Below, piece after piece: positions 49,734-60,564 of a stretch of DNA of 64,000 bases. The notes beneath the pieces were generated by a model that saw nothing but the letters and a program-made list of their open reading frames with translations, made no database searches and was not told the origin of the DNA. Both the position numbers and the translations under genes were made by a program. This DNA comes from Comamonadaceae bacterium OTU4NAUVB1 (GTDB lineage Bacteria > Pseudomonadota > Gammaproteobacteria > Burkholderiales > Burkholderiaceae_C): assembly GCA_024372625.1 (NCBI GenBank), contig CP099605.1, positions 2,356,001 through 2,420,000 on the forward strand, in the 5' to 3' direction. Every line of letters begins with the position of its first letter. Positions within the stretch are counted from its first letter, which is position 1.

Positions 49734-50383
49734 CCACGGGGCCGACGTCGCCGTCGCGCGCCGCATCGGACGCCTCGCCGCCCTCGCCCTGGGTGGTGCG
49801 CTGGAGCCGCCTGGTCGCGCCCGGCGGCACCGTGCTCGACGTCGCCTGCGGCGGTGGCCGCCACCTGGGCTGGTTCCATGCGCGCGGGCACCGCGTGACG
49901 GGGGTGGACCGATCGGCCGAGGCGCTGCGCGCCCTCGCGCCGCTCGCACGCGCAGGTGCCGAGATCGTCAAGGCCGACCTGGAGGACGAACCCTGGCCGT
50001 TCGCGGCCCGGACCTTCGACGCCGTGGTCGTGACCAACTACCTCTGGCGCCCCTTGTTCCCCACGATCGTGGCCGCGCTCGCGCCCGGCGGCGTGCTGAT
50101 CTGCGAAACCTTCGCGGCCGGCAACGAGACGGTCGGACGTCCGGCGCGCGCCGACTTCCTGCTGCGTCCGGGTGAACTGCTGACGGTGTGCGACGACCTG
50201 CACGTGGTGGCCTACGAGAACGGATTCCTGGAGGCGCCGGCGCGCTTCGTGCAGCGCGTCGCGGCGCTCCGTCCGAAGGCCGAGGACGCCTCCGGCATCG
50301 CCACCGGTCCGCCGCGCCACTTGTTGCAAACCCTTTCCAGTGACGCAGTCTCGGCGCCGATGCCCCGGACGGGCGCTCGGTAG
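49724..50383 (+). CDS. Class I SAM-dependent methyltransferase
   Basis: A 219-residue methyltransferase. Motif I VLDVACGGGRHLGWFHARGH binds S-adenosylmethionine; then come VTGVDRSAEAL (acidic residue for the ribose), IVKADLEDEPWPFAARTFDAVVVTNYLWRP (motif II region) and ALAPGGVLICETFAAGNE. The layout resembles TehB/UbiE-like small-molecule methyltransferases. Start choices are GTG 49718, GTG 49724 and TTG 49730, the last overlapping the small ORF stop (TTGA); I use GTG 49724. The TAG stop overlaps a TAGAAT hexamer (50381-50386) that may be the dapA -10 element. The substrate is unknown. Confidence 0.82.
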   Translation: MLLTTGPTSPSRAASDASPPSPWVVRWSRLVAPGGTVLDVACGGGRHLGWFHARGHRVTGVDRSAEALRALAPLARAGAEIVKADLEDEPWPFAARTFDAVVVTNYLWRPLFPTIVAALAPGGVLICETFAAGNETVGRPARADFLLRPGELLTVCDDLHVVAYENGFLEAPARFVQRVAALRPKAEDASGIATGPPRHLLQTLSSDAVSAPMPRTGAR

Positions 50384-50422
50384 AATGCCCGCTTTTCGTC
50401 CACCCGACAGAGAGATCCACCC

Positions 50423-51313
50423 TTGGAGCAATTGACAGGCAGCATCGTCGCGCTCGCCACGCCGATGCACGACGACGGCAGCGTCGACTATCCCGCCCTG
50501 CGAAGGCTGATCGACTGGCACATCGACGAAGGCACCGATTGCCTCGGCGTGGTCGGCACCACCGGTGAGTCGCCTACGGTCGATGTCGAGGAGCACTGCG
50601 AGATCATCCGCGTGTCCGTCGAGCAGGCCCGGGGGCGCGTGCCGATCATGGCGGGCTGCGGCGCCAATTCGACCCGGGAGGCCATCGAGCTGGCCCGGTT
50701 CGCCAAGGGGGTGGGCGCCGACTCGCAGCTGCAGGTCGTGCCCTATTACAACCGCCCGACGCAGGAAGGCCAGTACCGGCATTTCCAGGCCATCGCCGAG
50801 GCCGTGGGCGACCTGCCGATGGTGCTCTACAACGTGCCCGGCCGCACCGTGGCGGACATGGCACACGACACCGTGCTCCGCCTGGCCGAGGTGCCCGGCA
50901 TCATCGGCATCAAGGAAGCCACCGGCAACATCGAGCGCGCCCAGTGGCTCATCCGCGACCTGCCCGCGCGCTTCGCCGTGTACTCGGGCGACGACCCGAC
51001 CGCGGTCGCGCTCATGCTGTGCGGCGGCAAGGGCAACATCAGTGTGACGGCCAACCTCGCGCCGCGCAGGATGCACGAGCTGTGCGTGGCGGCGCTCGCC
51101 GGCGACATCGCCACGGCGATGCGCATCCAGTTCGAACTGATGCCGCTGCACCGTCACCTGTTCGTCGAACCCAATCCGGTCCCCCTCAAGTGGGCCATGG
51201 CGCGCCTGGGCCTGTGCGGCCCCGCACTGCGCCTGCCGCTCGTCGAACTCGGCGAGGGCCATCGCCCGACCGTCGAAGCCGCATTGCGCGCCTGCGGCCT
51301 GCTCAAGGACTGA
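50423..51313 (+). CDS. dapA: 4-hydroxy-tetrahydrodipicolinate synthase
   Basis: A 296-residue DapA. It shows [17 protein letters not shown] (Thr pair for proton relay), [17 protein letters not shown], Tyr136 in [10 protein letters not shown], and the Schiff-base Lys164 in [12 protein letters not shown], followed by YSGDD. It condenses pyruvate with aspartate semialdehyde, the first step of lysine and diaminopimelate synthesis. The start is TTG 50423, preceded by a GAGAGA purine run; [15 protein letters not shown] aligns with family starts. dapA-bamC order is conserved from E. coli to Burkholderiales. Confidence 0.94.
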   Translation: MEQLTGSIVALATPMHDDGSVDYPALRRLIDWHIDEGTDCLGVVGTTGESPTVDVEEHCEIIRVSVEQARGRVPIMAGCGANSTREAIELARFAKGVGADSQLQVVPYYNRPTQEGQYRHFQAIAEAVGDLPMVLYNVPGRTVADMAHDTVLRLAEVPGIIGIKEATGNIERAQWLIRDLPARFAVYSGDDPTAVALMLCGGKGNISVTANLAPRRMHELCVAALAGDIATAMRIQFELMPLHRHLFVEPNPVPLKWAMARLGLCGPALRLPLVELGEGHRPTVEAALRACGLLKD

Positions 51314-51433
51314 CGCGACCCTTCGATGCGTTCCGCGGACGGCCCGGCAAAACTTTTGCCGTCGCGCCGACTCACACCGCCGGACCATCCCGGGCACCGC
51401 CCGACCGAAACCGTTTCCCCAAGGAAGACAACG

Positions 51434-52519
51434 TTGAACACCACTTCGCGCTTCGCGCTGATCGCCCTCGTGGCCAGCCTGGCCGCCTGCTCCGTCATGC
51501 AGGGCGACAAGATCGACTACAAGAGTGCCGGCAAGGCGCCCACGCTCGAAGTCCCGCCCGACCTCACCCAGCTCTCCCGCGACAACCGTTACGCCGTTCC
51601 CGGCGGTGCCGTGACGGCCAGCGGTTTCCAGACCAGCGCCACCAGCGCCCCGGGACTGCCCGCGGCGGTTTCCTCGGTCGGCGACGTGCGCATCGAGCGC
51701 GCGGGCAACCAGCGCTGGCTGGTGGTGGGCCGCTCCCCCGACCAGCTCTGGGAGCCGGTGCGCGATTTCTGGCAGGAGAACGGCTTCCTGCTGACCACCG
51801 ACCAGCGCAACCTGGGCATCCTGGAGACCGACTGGGCCGAGAACCGCGCCAAGCTGCCCCAGGACATCATTCGCGGCACGCTGGGCAAGCTCATCGACTC
51901 CGTCTATTCGACCGGCGAGCTCGACCGCTTCCGCACCCGCCTGGAACGCACGCCCAACGGCACCGAGATCTACGTCAGCCACCGTGGCATGGTGGAGGTC
52001 TACACGTCCACCCAGAAGGACCAGACCGTCTGGCAGCCGCGCCCGAGCGACCCCGAGCTCGAAGCCGAGTTCCTGCGCCGCCTGATGGTCAAGCTCGGCG
52101 TGTCCCAGGAGCAGTCCAAGGCGCTGATCGCCACCGGCACGCCGGTCCAGACGCCCCGCGCGACCACGGTCGCCGGCCAGCCGGTCGTGCAGATCGCCGA
52201 CACCTTCGACCGTGCCTGGCGCCGTGTCGGCCTCGCGCTCGACCGCACCGGCTTCACCGTCGAGGACCGCGATCGCAGCGCCGGCACCTACTTCGTCCGC
52301 TACGTGACGCCGACCACGGACCGCAAGGAACCGGGGCTGCTGAGCAAGCTCTTCAGCTTCGGCCGTTCCAAGCCCAACGAGTCGCCGCTGAAGTTCCGCA
52401 TCGTGGTGAAGAGCCAGGGCGACGGCAGCACGGTGTCGGTACAGAACGAAGCCGGCGTGCCCGACACCTCGGCCGATGCGCAGCGCATCGTCCAGGTCAT
52501 CGCCGACGACCTCAAGTAG
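51434..52519 (+). CDS. bamC: BamC, outer-membrane assembly lipoprotein
   Basis: A 361-residue lipoprotein. TTG 51434 gives NTTSRFALIALVASLAAC, a signal with lipobox SLAAC, and an AAGGAAG ribosome site lies 6 bases upstream. The mature N-terminus has KIDYKSAGKAPTLEVPPDLTQLSRDNRY, the extended BamC segment that contacts BamD. Two helix-grip domains follow (about 90-200 and 245-360; RWLVVGRSPDQLWEPVRDFWQENGF and AWRRVGLALDRTGFTVEDRDRSAGTYFVRYV). It is part of the BAM complex that inserts beta-barrel proteins. An ATG at 51326 would add 36 residues and spoil the lipoprotein signal. Confidence 0.92.
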   Translation: MNTTSRFALIALVASLAACSVMQGDKIDYKSAGKAPTLEVPPDLTQLSRDNRYAVPGGAVTASGFQTSATSAPGLPAAVSSVGDVRIERAGNQRWLVVGRSPDQLWEPVRDFWQENGFLLTTDQRNLGILETDWAENRAKLPQDIIRGTLGKLIDSVYSTGELDRFRTRLERTPNGTEIYVSHRGMVEVYTSTQKDQTVWQPRPSDPELEAEFLRRLMVKLGVSQEQSKALIATGTPVQTPRATTVAGQPVVQIADTFDRAWRRVGLALDRTGFTVEDRDRSAGTYFVRYVTPTTDRKEPGLLSKLFSFGRSKPNESPLKFRIVVKSQGDGSTVSVQNEAGVPDTSADAQRIVQVIADDLK

Positions 52520-52595
52520 CACGCCCGGGACGTTCCATGTTCCCGTCCGACGCGCGCAGGACCGCGAACGGCTCGACCGTCCGGAACGCCGCCTG

Positions 52596-53372
52596 ATGCT
52601 GCGCTTTCGCAGTCTGGGCAGCGGCAGCACGGGCAACGCCACGCTGGTCGAGGCCACCAGCGAGGGGCGCCGCTCGCTGTTGCTGATCGACTGTGGTTTC
52701 GGCATCCGGCAGCTCGACAAGCGCCTGGCGGGCGCCGGTCTCTCCGCGGGCGACATCGACGCCATCTTCATCACCCACGAGCACGGCGACCACATCGGCT
52801 GCGTGCAGCAGCTGGCCAAGCGCGAACGCATCCCGGTGTGGATGAGCGAAGGCACCTGGCTGGCCACCGGCGGCCACGACTACGAAGACCGACTGAACCT
52901 GGCGCGCGACGGCGAGCACATCCGGGTCGGCGACCTCGACGTGCTGCCGTTCACGGTGCCGCACGACGCGCGCGAACCCCTGCAGCTGCGCTGCAGCGAT
53001 GGCGCTCGCACCCTGGGGGTGCTCACCGACCTCGGCCACGCGACGCCGCACGTGATGGCGCAACTGGTCGGGCTCGACGCGCTGGTGCTCGAGTGCAACC
53101 ACGACGTCGACCTGCTGGCGTCGTCGGCCTATCCACCGTTCCTCAAGTTGCGCGTGGGCGGCAACTACGGCCACCTGTCGAACGCGGCGGCGGCGGACAT
53201 CGCGCGCGCGGTGCACCACCCGGGTCTGCGCCACGTGGTGGGCGCCCACCTGAGCGAGCAGAACAATCGGCCCGACCTCGTGCGGCTGGCGCTGGCCGGG
53301 GCCCTGGGGGCCAGCGAGGCCGACATGGTCGCGGCCACCGCCGCCGCCGGATCGCCCTGGCTGGACGCCTGA
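52596..53372 (+). CDS. MBL-fold hydrolase, YycJ/WalJ-like
   Basis: A 258-residue metallo-beta-lactamase-fold protein. It begins LRFRSLGSGSTGNATLVE, the typical YycJ start, and has ITHEHGDHIGCVQQLAKR (H-x-H-x-D-H), VPHDAREPLQLRC, GVLTDLGHATPHV and LECNHDVDLL. Its relatives in Gram-positives affect cell-wall signalling or DNA ends, but the role in betaproteobacteria is not established. It follows bamC by 76 bases, a linkage common in this group. ATG 52596 is preferred over the 40-residue Arg-rich extension. Confidence 0.87.
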   Translation: MLRFRSLGSGSTGNATLVEATSEGRRSLLLIDCGFGIRQLDKRLAGAGLSAGDIDAIFITHEHGDHIGCVQQLAKRERIPVWMSEGTWLATGGHDYEDRLNLARDGEHIRVGDLDVLPFTVPHDAREPLQLRCSDGARTLGVLTDLGHATPHVMAQLVGLDALVLECNHDVDLLASSAYPPFLKLRVGGNYGHLSNAAAADIARAVHHPGLRHVVGAHLSEQNNRPDLVRLALAGALGASEADMVAATAAAGSPWLDA

Positions 53373-53396
53373 AGCCGGGCGGCGAGCATTTCGCCC

Positions 53397-54155
53397 CTAG
53401 TAGGCGCCCAGGCCGCGCTGGCGCATCGCTTCGTAGAGGCACACCCCACTGGCCACCGACACGTTGAGGCTCTCCACGGCGCCCTGCATCGGAATGCTCA
53501 CCAGCGCATCGCAGCTCTTGCGCGTGAGCTGGCGCATCCCTGCGCCCTCGGCGCCCAGCACCAAGGCCAGCGGGCGATTCAGGTCGCTCTGGTAGAGCGT
53601 GCCGGGCGCGTCGTCGCTGGTGCCGACGCACCAGATGTCGCGTTCCTTGAGCTCGCCGAGCGTGCGGGCCAGGTTGGTCACCATGAAGTACGGCACCGTC
53701 TCGGCGGCGCCGCTCGCCACCTTGGCGACCGTGGCATTGATGCCGGCCGCGTGGTCCTTGGGTGCGATCACGGCGTGCGCGCCGGCGCCGTCGGCCACGC
53801 GCAGGCACGCGCCGAGGTTGTGCGGATCGGTCACGCCGTCGAGCACCAGCAGCAGCGGGGCGGTGCGGGCCGCTTCGAGCCCTTCGAGCAGTTCGTCCAG
53901 CGAATGGGTCTGGGCAATGGGTTCGACGCGCGCGGCCACGCCCTGGTGGCCATGGCTGCCGCTGAGCTTGGACAGTCGCAGGCCGTCGGCCTCGACCAGC
54001 CGCACGCCCGCTTCCTGGGCGCGCGCGATGAACTGCTTCATGCGCGCGTCGCGGCGGCTGGCATCGAACAGCACCTCGAGCACCGAGGCCGGTGCGGTCT
54101 TGAGGCGGACACCCACGGCATGAAAGCCGAAGATCACTTTGGGGGGAGAGGACAT
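53397..54155 (-). CDS. rlmB: 23S rRNA (guanosine-2'-O)-methyltransferase RlmB
   Basis: A 252-residue SpoU-family enzyme. An N-terminal substrate-binding domain (residues 1-80, VIFGFHAVGVRLKTAPASVLEVL) is followed by the trefoil-knot domain with motif 1 TDPHNLGACLRVADGAGAHAVI, motif 2 LVLGAEGAGMRQL and motif 3 IPMQGAVESLNVSVASGVCLYEAMRQR. It methylates G2251 in the peptidyl-tRNA loop of 23S rRNA. It is convergent with the YycJ-like gene, with a 24-base gap, and lies 83 bases downstream of the ABC ATPase gene on the same strand. Confidence 0.92.
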   Translation of the reverse strand: MSSPPKVIFGFHAVGVRLKTAPASVLEVLFDASRRDARMKQFIARAQEAGVRLVEADGLRLSKLSGSHGHQGVAARVEPIAQTHSLDELLEGLEAARTAPLLLVLDGVTDPHNLGACLRVADGAGAHAVIAPKDHAAGINATVAKVASGAAETVPYFMVTNLARTLGELKERDIWCVGTSDDAPGTLYQSDLNRPLALVLGAEGAGMRQLTRKSCDALVSIPMQGAVESLNVSVASGVCLYEAMRQRGLGAY

Positions 54156-54238
54156 CCCCGGATTATCCCTGCCGTGCCGTCAATGGCGCCGGGCGGACCC
54201 GCCCCCGGCCTCGCCAACCTCGCCCCGCCTCACCGGCG

Positions 54239-54937
54239 TCAGGTCCGGCGCTCGTCCGATGCGACACGGCCGGCATCGATGGTGATGCGTCGGTCGCAGC
54301 GCGCCGCAATGGTGCGGTCGTGCGTGACCAGCACCAAGGTCGTGCCAAGCTCGCGATTGAGGTCGAACATCAGTTCCATCACCTGCTCGCCGGTGGCGAA
54401 ATCGAGGCTGCCGGTGGGTTCGTCGGCCAGCAGCAGTTGCGGTTGAACCACGAAGGCACGTGCCAGCGCCACACGCTGTTGCTCGCCGCCCGAGAGGACC
54501 TTGGGGTAGTGGCCGAGCCGCTGGCCGAGACCGACGCGACCGAGCATCTCGGCGGCGATGCGGCGCGCGTCACGGCGGTCGGCGAGTTCGAGCGGCAGCA
54601 TCACGTTCTCCAGCGCGCTCAGGTTGGCGAGCAGCTGGAAGCTCTGGAACACGAAGCCGACCTTGCGCGCACGCAGCGCGGCACGCTCGTCCTCGTCGAT
54701 GGCGAAGAGGTCCTCGCCGTCCAGATACACGGTGCCGCGCGTGGGCGTGTCGAGCCCGGCGATGATCGACAGCAGGGTGCTCTTGCCCGAACCCGATGCG
54801 CCGACGATGGCGGCGGTCTCACGAGCCCCGAGCGAGAAGTCGACGTCGCGCAGGATGTCCAGCGTGCCGGTGGAGTCCGTGACGGACTTGAAAACTTTTG
54901 CTACAGCAACAATTGCATCGACGGGGGCTGGCGACAT
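54239..54937 (-). CDS. ybbA: ABC transporter ATPase, YbbA/LolD-like
   Basis: A 232-residue ABC ATPase with Walker A VGASGSGKSTLLSIIAGLD, Q-loop FVFQSFQLLANLSALENVMLPLELA, signature LSGGEQQRVALARAF, Walker B LLLADEPTGSLD and H-loop LVLVTHD. This is the MacB/FtsE/LolD group; position divergent from tesA matches E. coli ybbA. The FtsX-like permease ybbP that normally follows is missing: rlmB comes next. The start codon ATG (54937-54935) overlaps the opposite-strand ATG of tesA by two bases. Confidence 0.87.
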   Translation of the reverse strand: MSPAPVDAIVAVAKVFKSVTDSTGTLDILRDVDFSLGARETAAIVGASGSGKSTLLSIIAGLDTPTRGTVYLDGEDLFAIDEDERAALRARKVGFVFQSFQLLANLSALENVMLPLELADRRDARRIAAEMLGRVGLGQRLGHYPKVLSGGEQQRVALARAFVVQPQLLLADEPTGSLDFATGEQVMELMFDLNRELGTTLVLVTHDRTIAARCDRRITIDAGRVASDERRT

Positions 54938-55601
54938 GGAAAGGCTTGATGTGGTGAATCGACGCGACTTTATATTGGCCGGTGCGCTGACCGGCGCAGC
55001 GGGGTCTTGGGTCCATGCGCAACCGCGCGGTGCCGGGGCCCGCAAGCCGGCGGTGATCCTGGTGGTCGGGGACTCGCTCTCGGCCGAATACGGCCTGCAG
55101 CGCGGCCAGGGCTGGGTCACGCTGCTGGAGCAGCGCCTCGGACAGCAGCAGATCGACGCCCGCGTCGTCAACGCCAGCATCAGCGGCGACACCAGTTCGG
55201 GCGGCCGCGCACGCCTGCCGGCCTTGCTGCGGCAACACCGGCCGACGCACGTGGTGATCGAGCTCGGTGCCAACGATGCCTTGCGGGGCCTGCCGATCCC
55301 CAACACCGCCGACAACCTGACGCAGATGACGAAGGCCGCGCAGGCCGCTGGCGCGCAGGTGCTCATCGTGGGCATCCAGGTGCCACCCAACTACGGGGGC
55401 GACTACCTGCGACGCTTCGAGGCCATGTTCCTCGACGTGTCGAAGGCGACCAGGGCGGCGGTGGTGCCGTTCCTGCTGCGCGGGGTGGCCGATGGGCCGG
55501 ACGCGGCCACGATGTTCCAGGCCGACCGCATCCATCCGGTCGCCGCGGCGCAGCCCCGCATGCTCGACAACGTCTGGCCGGAACTGCGCAAGCTGCTGTA
55601 G
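54936..55601 (+). CDS. tesA: GDSL/SGNH lysophospholipase-thioesterase TesA, Tat-type signal
   Basis: A 221-residue SGNH hydrolase. Block I is VVGDSLSAEYGLQRGQGW (nucleophile Ser), block III ELGANDALRGLP, and block V ADRIHP (Asp-x-x-His). The N-terminus NRRDFILAGALTGAAGSWVHAQ is a twin-arginine signal, so the protein is likely exported folded. ATG 54936 overlaps the opposite ybbA start. GGAAAGG at 54938-54944 is spaced 6 or 9 bases from GTG 54951 or GTG 54954, so the true start may be one of these GTGs, giving MNRRDF or MVNRRDF. TesA cleaves acyl-CoA and lysophospholipid esters in the periplasm. Confidence 0.87.
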   Translation: MERLDVVNRRDFILAGALTGAAGSWVHAQPRGAGARKPAVILVVGDSLSAEYGLQRGQGWVTLLEQRLGQQQIDARVVNASISGDTSSGGRARLPALLRQHRPTHVVIELGANDALRGLPIPNTADNLTQMTKAAQAAGAQVLIVGIQVPPNYGGDYLRRFEAMFLDVSKATRAAVVPFLLRGVADGPDAATMFQADRIHPVAAAQPRMLDNVWPELRKLL

Positions 55602-55611
55602 CCCGCTGTCT

Positions 55612-55636
55612 CGGATCGCCCGCTTTTCGATCCGAT
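55612..55636. repeat. Inverted repeat just after tesA
   Basis: TCGGATCG and CGATCCGA (8-base arms, 9-base loop) lie 10 bases past the tesA stop. The loop contains TTTT but no T-run follows the stem, so termination by it is uncertain. The stronger hairpin at 55653-55689 lies just beyond. Confidence 0.45.
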
Positions 55637-55652
55637 GTCCGTCACCGTCCGC

Positions 55653-55689
55653 AAAAAAGCCGCCGCCTGCGGCAGGCGCAGGCGGCGGC
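55653..55689 (-). terminator. Rho-independent terminator for the lysine-rich small gene
   Basis: A 13-base perfect stem (55659-55671 with 55677-55689, GCCGCCGCCTGCG and complement) with a 5-base loop is followed on the minus strand by six T residues (A-tract at 55653-55658 on plus). It starts 28 bases past the stop of the gene at 55717. It may also stop tesA transcripts in the other direction, though without a T-run there. Confidence 0.85.
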
Positions 55690-55716
55690 TTCGGGTTGGG
55701 ACCGGAAGAAAGGCGA

Positions 55717-55920
55717 TCAGCCGTTCTTGGTCGGGAGTTCGGGCACGGTGGGTGGATCGCGTTCCAGGGAAGCCACGTCGGTCTCCGGATCGCCGGGCGC
55801 CAGACCCTCGCTGCTCGGGCTGAGCTTGCGCTGGGCCTTGTCGCGAAGCTTCTCTTCCTTCTTCTTCTTCTTGGCCAGTTCTTTCTGGCGCTTCTCGTAG
55901 CCGTAATTGGGTGTTGCCAC
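55717..55920 (-). CDS. Conserved lysine-rich small protein
   Basis: A 67-residue protein beginning MATPNYGYEKRQKELAKKKK. The first half is a charged helix with a run of five lysines, and the second half is Pro/Ser/Asp-rich (SLERDPPTVPELP), so it is likely partly disordered. I recall near-identical N-termini in many betaproteobacterial hypothetical proteins; no function is known to me. A GAGAAG ribosome site precedes ATG 55920 by 3-8 bases, and a strong terminator follows. It appears to be a single-gene transcript, separated from metC by a 70-base gap. Confidence 0.75.
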   Translation of the reverse strand: MATPNYGYEKRQKELAKKKKKEEKLRDKAQRKLSPSSEGLAPGDPETDVASLERDPPTVPELPTKNG

Positions 55921-55990
55921 TTCTTCTCCTTGAGGCAGGGCAGTCCGGGTGACTGCGCGTGCTTCGACTGTAAGCGATAACCGAAAGCGC

Positions 55991-57211
55991 TCAGAGCGCG
56001 TCCAGCGCCTGCGCCAAGTCGGCCCGCAGGTCTTCCACGGCCTCCAATCCGATCGAGAAACGCACCAGCGTGCCCCGGTGCGGCCACCGCGCCACTGCGG
56101 GGTCTCGCATCAGCCCGATGTCGTAGGGCACCACGAGACTGATCGGCCCGCCCCACGAATATCCAAGGCGGAAAAGCCGCAGGCCGTCGCAGAAGCGATC
56201 GACCTGGTCGGAACTGAAGCGCTCGTCGAAGACGACCGAGAAGAGACCGGCGGCGAGATCGCTCGCGCCGCACAGGCGTGCCCAGTGCGCGTGTCCGGGC
56301 GAGCCGTCGAGGGCCGGATGCAGCACCTGCGCGATCTCCTCGCGCGTCTCGAACCAGCGCGCCAGCTCGCGCGCGGCGCGGTCGTGCGCCGCATACCGCA
56401 GGGCGATGCTCGGCAGCGCGCGCAGGATCGTCTCGACGTCTCCGACGCCGACGCCCCAGCCCATGCGCATGTGCGTGAGCTTGAGCGCCTGATGCAGGCG
56501 CGCGTCGCGCGTGGCGACACTGCCCATCAGCACGTCGCCACCGCCGCTCGGGTACTTGGTCAACGCATGCACCGAAAGGTCGACGCCCTGCCCGCTGCGC
56601 TCGAAGTCGAACGGATCGAACGCCAGGCCCGCGCCCCAGGTATTGTCCAGCACGCTGACGGCGCCGTGCGCGCGACACAGGCCCGCGAGCGCCATGAGGT
56701 CGGGAAACTCCATCGTCACCGAGCCCGCGGCCTCCAGCCACACGAGCCGGGTGCGCTCGCCGAGCTTGGCCGCCAGATCGGCCGGATCCATCGCGTCGTA
56801 CAGGCGGTGCGTGATGCCGAAGTTCGCCAACTCGCCGGTCGCCAAGGCCTTGTTGGGACCGTAGGCGTTGTCGGGGATCAGCACCTCGTCGCCGCTCTTG
56901 AGCAGCGCGAACGACACCAGCGCGATGGCCGCGAGTCCGCTGGGCACCAGCAGGCATTCACTGGCGCCCTCGAGTGCGGCGATGCGCGCTTCCAGCGTGA
57001 AGGTGGTGGGTGTCCCGTGCAGTCCGTACGTGTAGCCGGCCTTGGTCTTCCAATCGCGCGCGCGCATGGCCGCCACGTCGGCGAAGAACACCGTCGAGGC
57101 CTTGTGGATGCCCGGCAACGGCGCGGCGAAGTTCGCCGGTGGCTGATAGGGGTGGTGGATCAGCCCGGTGATGGGCTGGTCGGGATGCTCGGACGGCGGA
57201 GGACGTGGCAT
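55991..57211 (-). CDS. metC: Cystathionine beta-lyase (Cys/Met metabolism PLP enzyme)
   Basis: A 406-residue PLP-dependent enzyme of fold type I. Features: GYTYGLHGTPTTFTLEARIAALEGASECLLVPSGLAAI (phosphate cup and Tyr-x-Arg region variant), VSVLDNTWGAGLAFDPFDF, and the PLP lysine in LSVHALTKYPSGGGDVLMGSV. The C-terminal domain has LFSVVFDE and SWGGPISLV. In this clade the protein is usually annotated MetC, converting cystathionine to homocysteine, though cystathionine gamma-synthase-like roles cannot be excluded. ATG 57211 is used; a longer frame runs antisense through the next gene. The PRTase gene lies 14 bases upstream. Confidence 0.85.
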   Translation of the reverse strand: MPRPPPSEHPDQPITGLIHHPYQPPANFAAPLPGIHKASTVFFADVAAMRARDWKTKAGYTYGLHGTPTTFTLEARIAALEGASECLLVPSGLAAIALVSFALLKSGDEVLIPDNAYGPNKALATGELANFGITHRLYDAMDPADLAAKLGERTRLVWLEAAGSVTMEFPDLMALAGLCRAHGAVSVLDNTWGAGLAFDPFDFERSGQGVDLSVHALTKYPSGGGDVLMGSVATRDARLHQALKLTHMRMGWGVGVGDVETILRALPSIALRYAAHDRAARELARWFETREEIAQVLHPALDGSPGHAHWARLCGASDLAAGLFSVVFDERFSSDQVDRFCDGLRLFRLGYSWGGPISLVVPYDIGLMRDPAVARWPHRGTLVRFSIGLEAVEDLRADLAQALDAL

Positions 57212-57225
57212 GCGGGACGCGGCGG

Positions 57226-57750
57226 TCAGACCGACCACTTCTTCAGCAGCTTCTCGGCGCCCATGCTGTCGTAGCTCTCGAACGGCTGGTGGATCCAGGG
57301 GTTGGTCGCCAGGAATTCGACCGAGTAGTCGGGCGTGAAGGTCGACAGCGCCTTGGTCCAGAGCACGGCACTGCGCAGTTCGGTGATGGGCTTGTAGTTG
57401 GTACGCAGCAGGTCGACCACGGCGTGCAGGGTGTGACCCGAGTCCGCCAGGTCGTCCACCAGCAACACCTTGCCCGCCAGTTCGCCCTTGGGCGTGGTGA
57501 TGAAGCGGGCGATGTCGAGATGGCCCTGCACCGTGCCGGCGTCGGCGCGGTAGGAACTGGTCGACATGATCGCCAGTGGCTTCTCGAAGATGCGCGAGAG
57601 CACGTCGCCCGGCCGCAGCCCGCCGCGTGCCAGGCACAGGATGGTGTCGAACTCCCAGCCCGACTGGTGCAGCTTGATCGCCAGTTTCTCGATCAGGTTG
57701 TGGTACTCGTCATAGCTGACGTAGAGATGCTTGCCGTCTTCGGTCAACAT
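57226..57750 (-). CDS. Purine-type phosphoribosyltransferase
   Basis: A 174-residue type I PRTase. The PRPP loop is KVLLVDDLADSGHTLHAVVDLL, and a hood-like start YDEYHNLIEKLAIKLHQSGWEFDTILCLARGGLRPGDVLS is typical of Xpt/Hpt-like enzymes. It lies 14 bases downstream of purA on the same strand, which fits purine salvage, for instance hypoxanthine, guanine or xanthine phosphoribosyl transfer. The base specificity cannot be read from the sequence. C-terminus WIHQPFESYDSMGAEKLLKKW. Confidence 0.85.
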   Translation of the reverse strand: MLTEDGKHLYVSYDEYHNLIEKLAIKLHQSGWEFDTILCLARGGLRPGDVLSRIFEKPLAIMSTSSYRADAGTVQGHLDIARFITTPKGELAGKVLLVDDLADSGHTLHAVVDLLRTNYKPITELRSAVLWTKALSTFTPDYSVEFLATNPWIHQPFESYDSMGAEKLLKKWSV

Positions 57751-57764
57751 GGGTTCGGTCCTGC

Positions 57765-60283
<2,519 letters not shown>

Positions 60284-60365
60284 GGCAGGCGGGACGTGGT
60301 TAAACCGGAATTCTACCGGGCGCGACCTCGAAGGGGCGGCCGGTGCGACACACCGGAGCTGCGAC

Positions 60366-60554
60366 TCAGCCGACGAGCCAGAGGACGAAAAGACCGGCCG
60401 CGACCGCGCCCAGCCCGATGAAGCGCAACTGTCCGTCGCGCAGCTCGGCAAGCCGGGCGATGTTCAGGCGCCACCGGCCCGGCGAAAGCAGGGGCAGCAG
60501 TCCCTCGATCACCAGGACGAAGCCGAGCGCGCTCCAGAACGCGGCAGCGTTCAC
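60366..60554 (-). CDS. DUF2065 (YjeT-like) small membrane protein
   Basis: A 62-residue protein with two membrane helices: [21 protein letters not shown] and [20 protein letters not shown], joined by [16 protein letters not shown]. The [17 protein letters not shown] start and the (L/I)RxxGLxxMxxGL motif are typical of DUF2065/YjeT, which lies between hflC and purA in E. coli as well. The start is GTG 60554. It lies 10 bases after the hflC stop and 82 bases before hisZ. The function is unknown; it might assist HflKC. Confidence 0.85.
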   Translation of the reverse strand: MNAAAFWSALGFVLVIEGLLPLLSPGRWRLNIARLAELRDGQLRFIGLGAVAAGLFVLWLVG

Positions 60555-60564
60555 GACGGCCGTT

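Noticed and set aside
50381..50386. TAGAAT as a firm dapA promoter -10
   Set aside because: No -35-like hexamer lies 16-18 bases upstream, and the hexamer contains the methyltransferase stop codon; it is mentioned but not called. The same pattern at 73-78 before lapA was also left out.
53372..53397. GGGCG / CGCCC stem between the YycJ-like gene and rlmB
   Set aside because: Only five pairs, a 10-base loop and no T-run; not convincing as a terminator.
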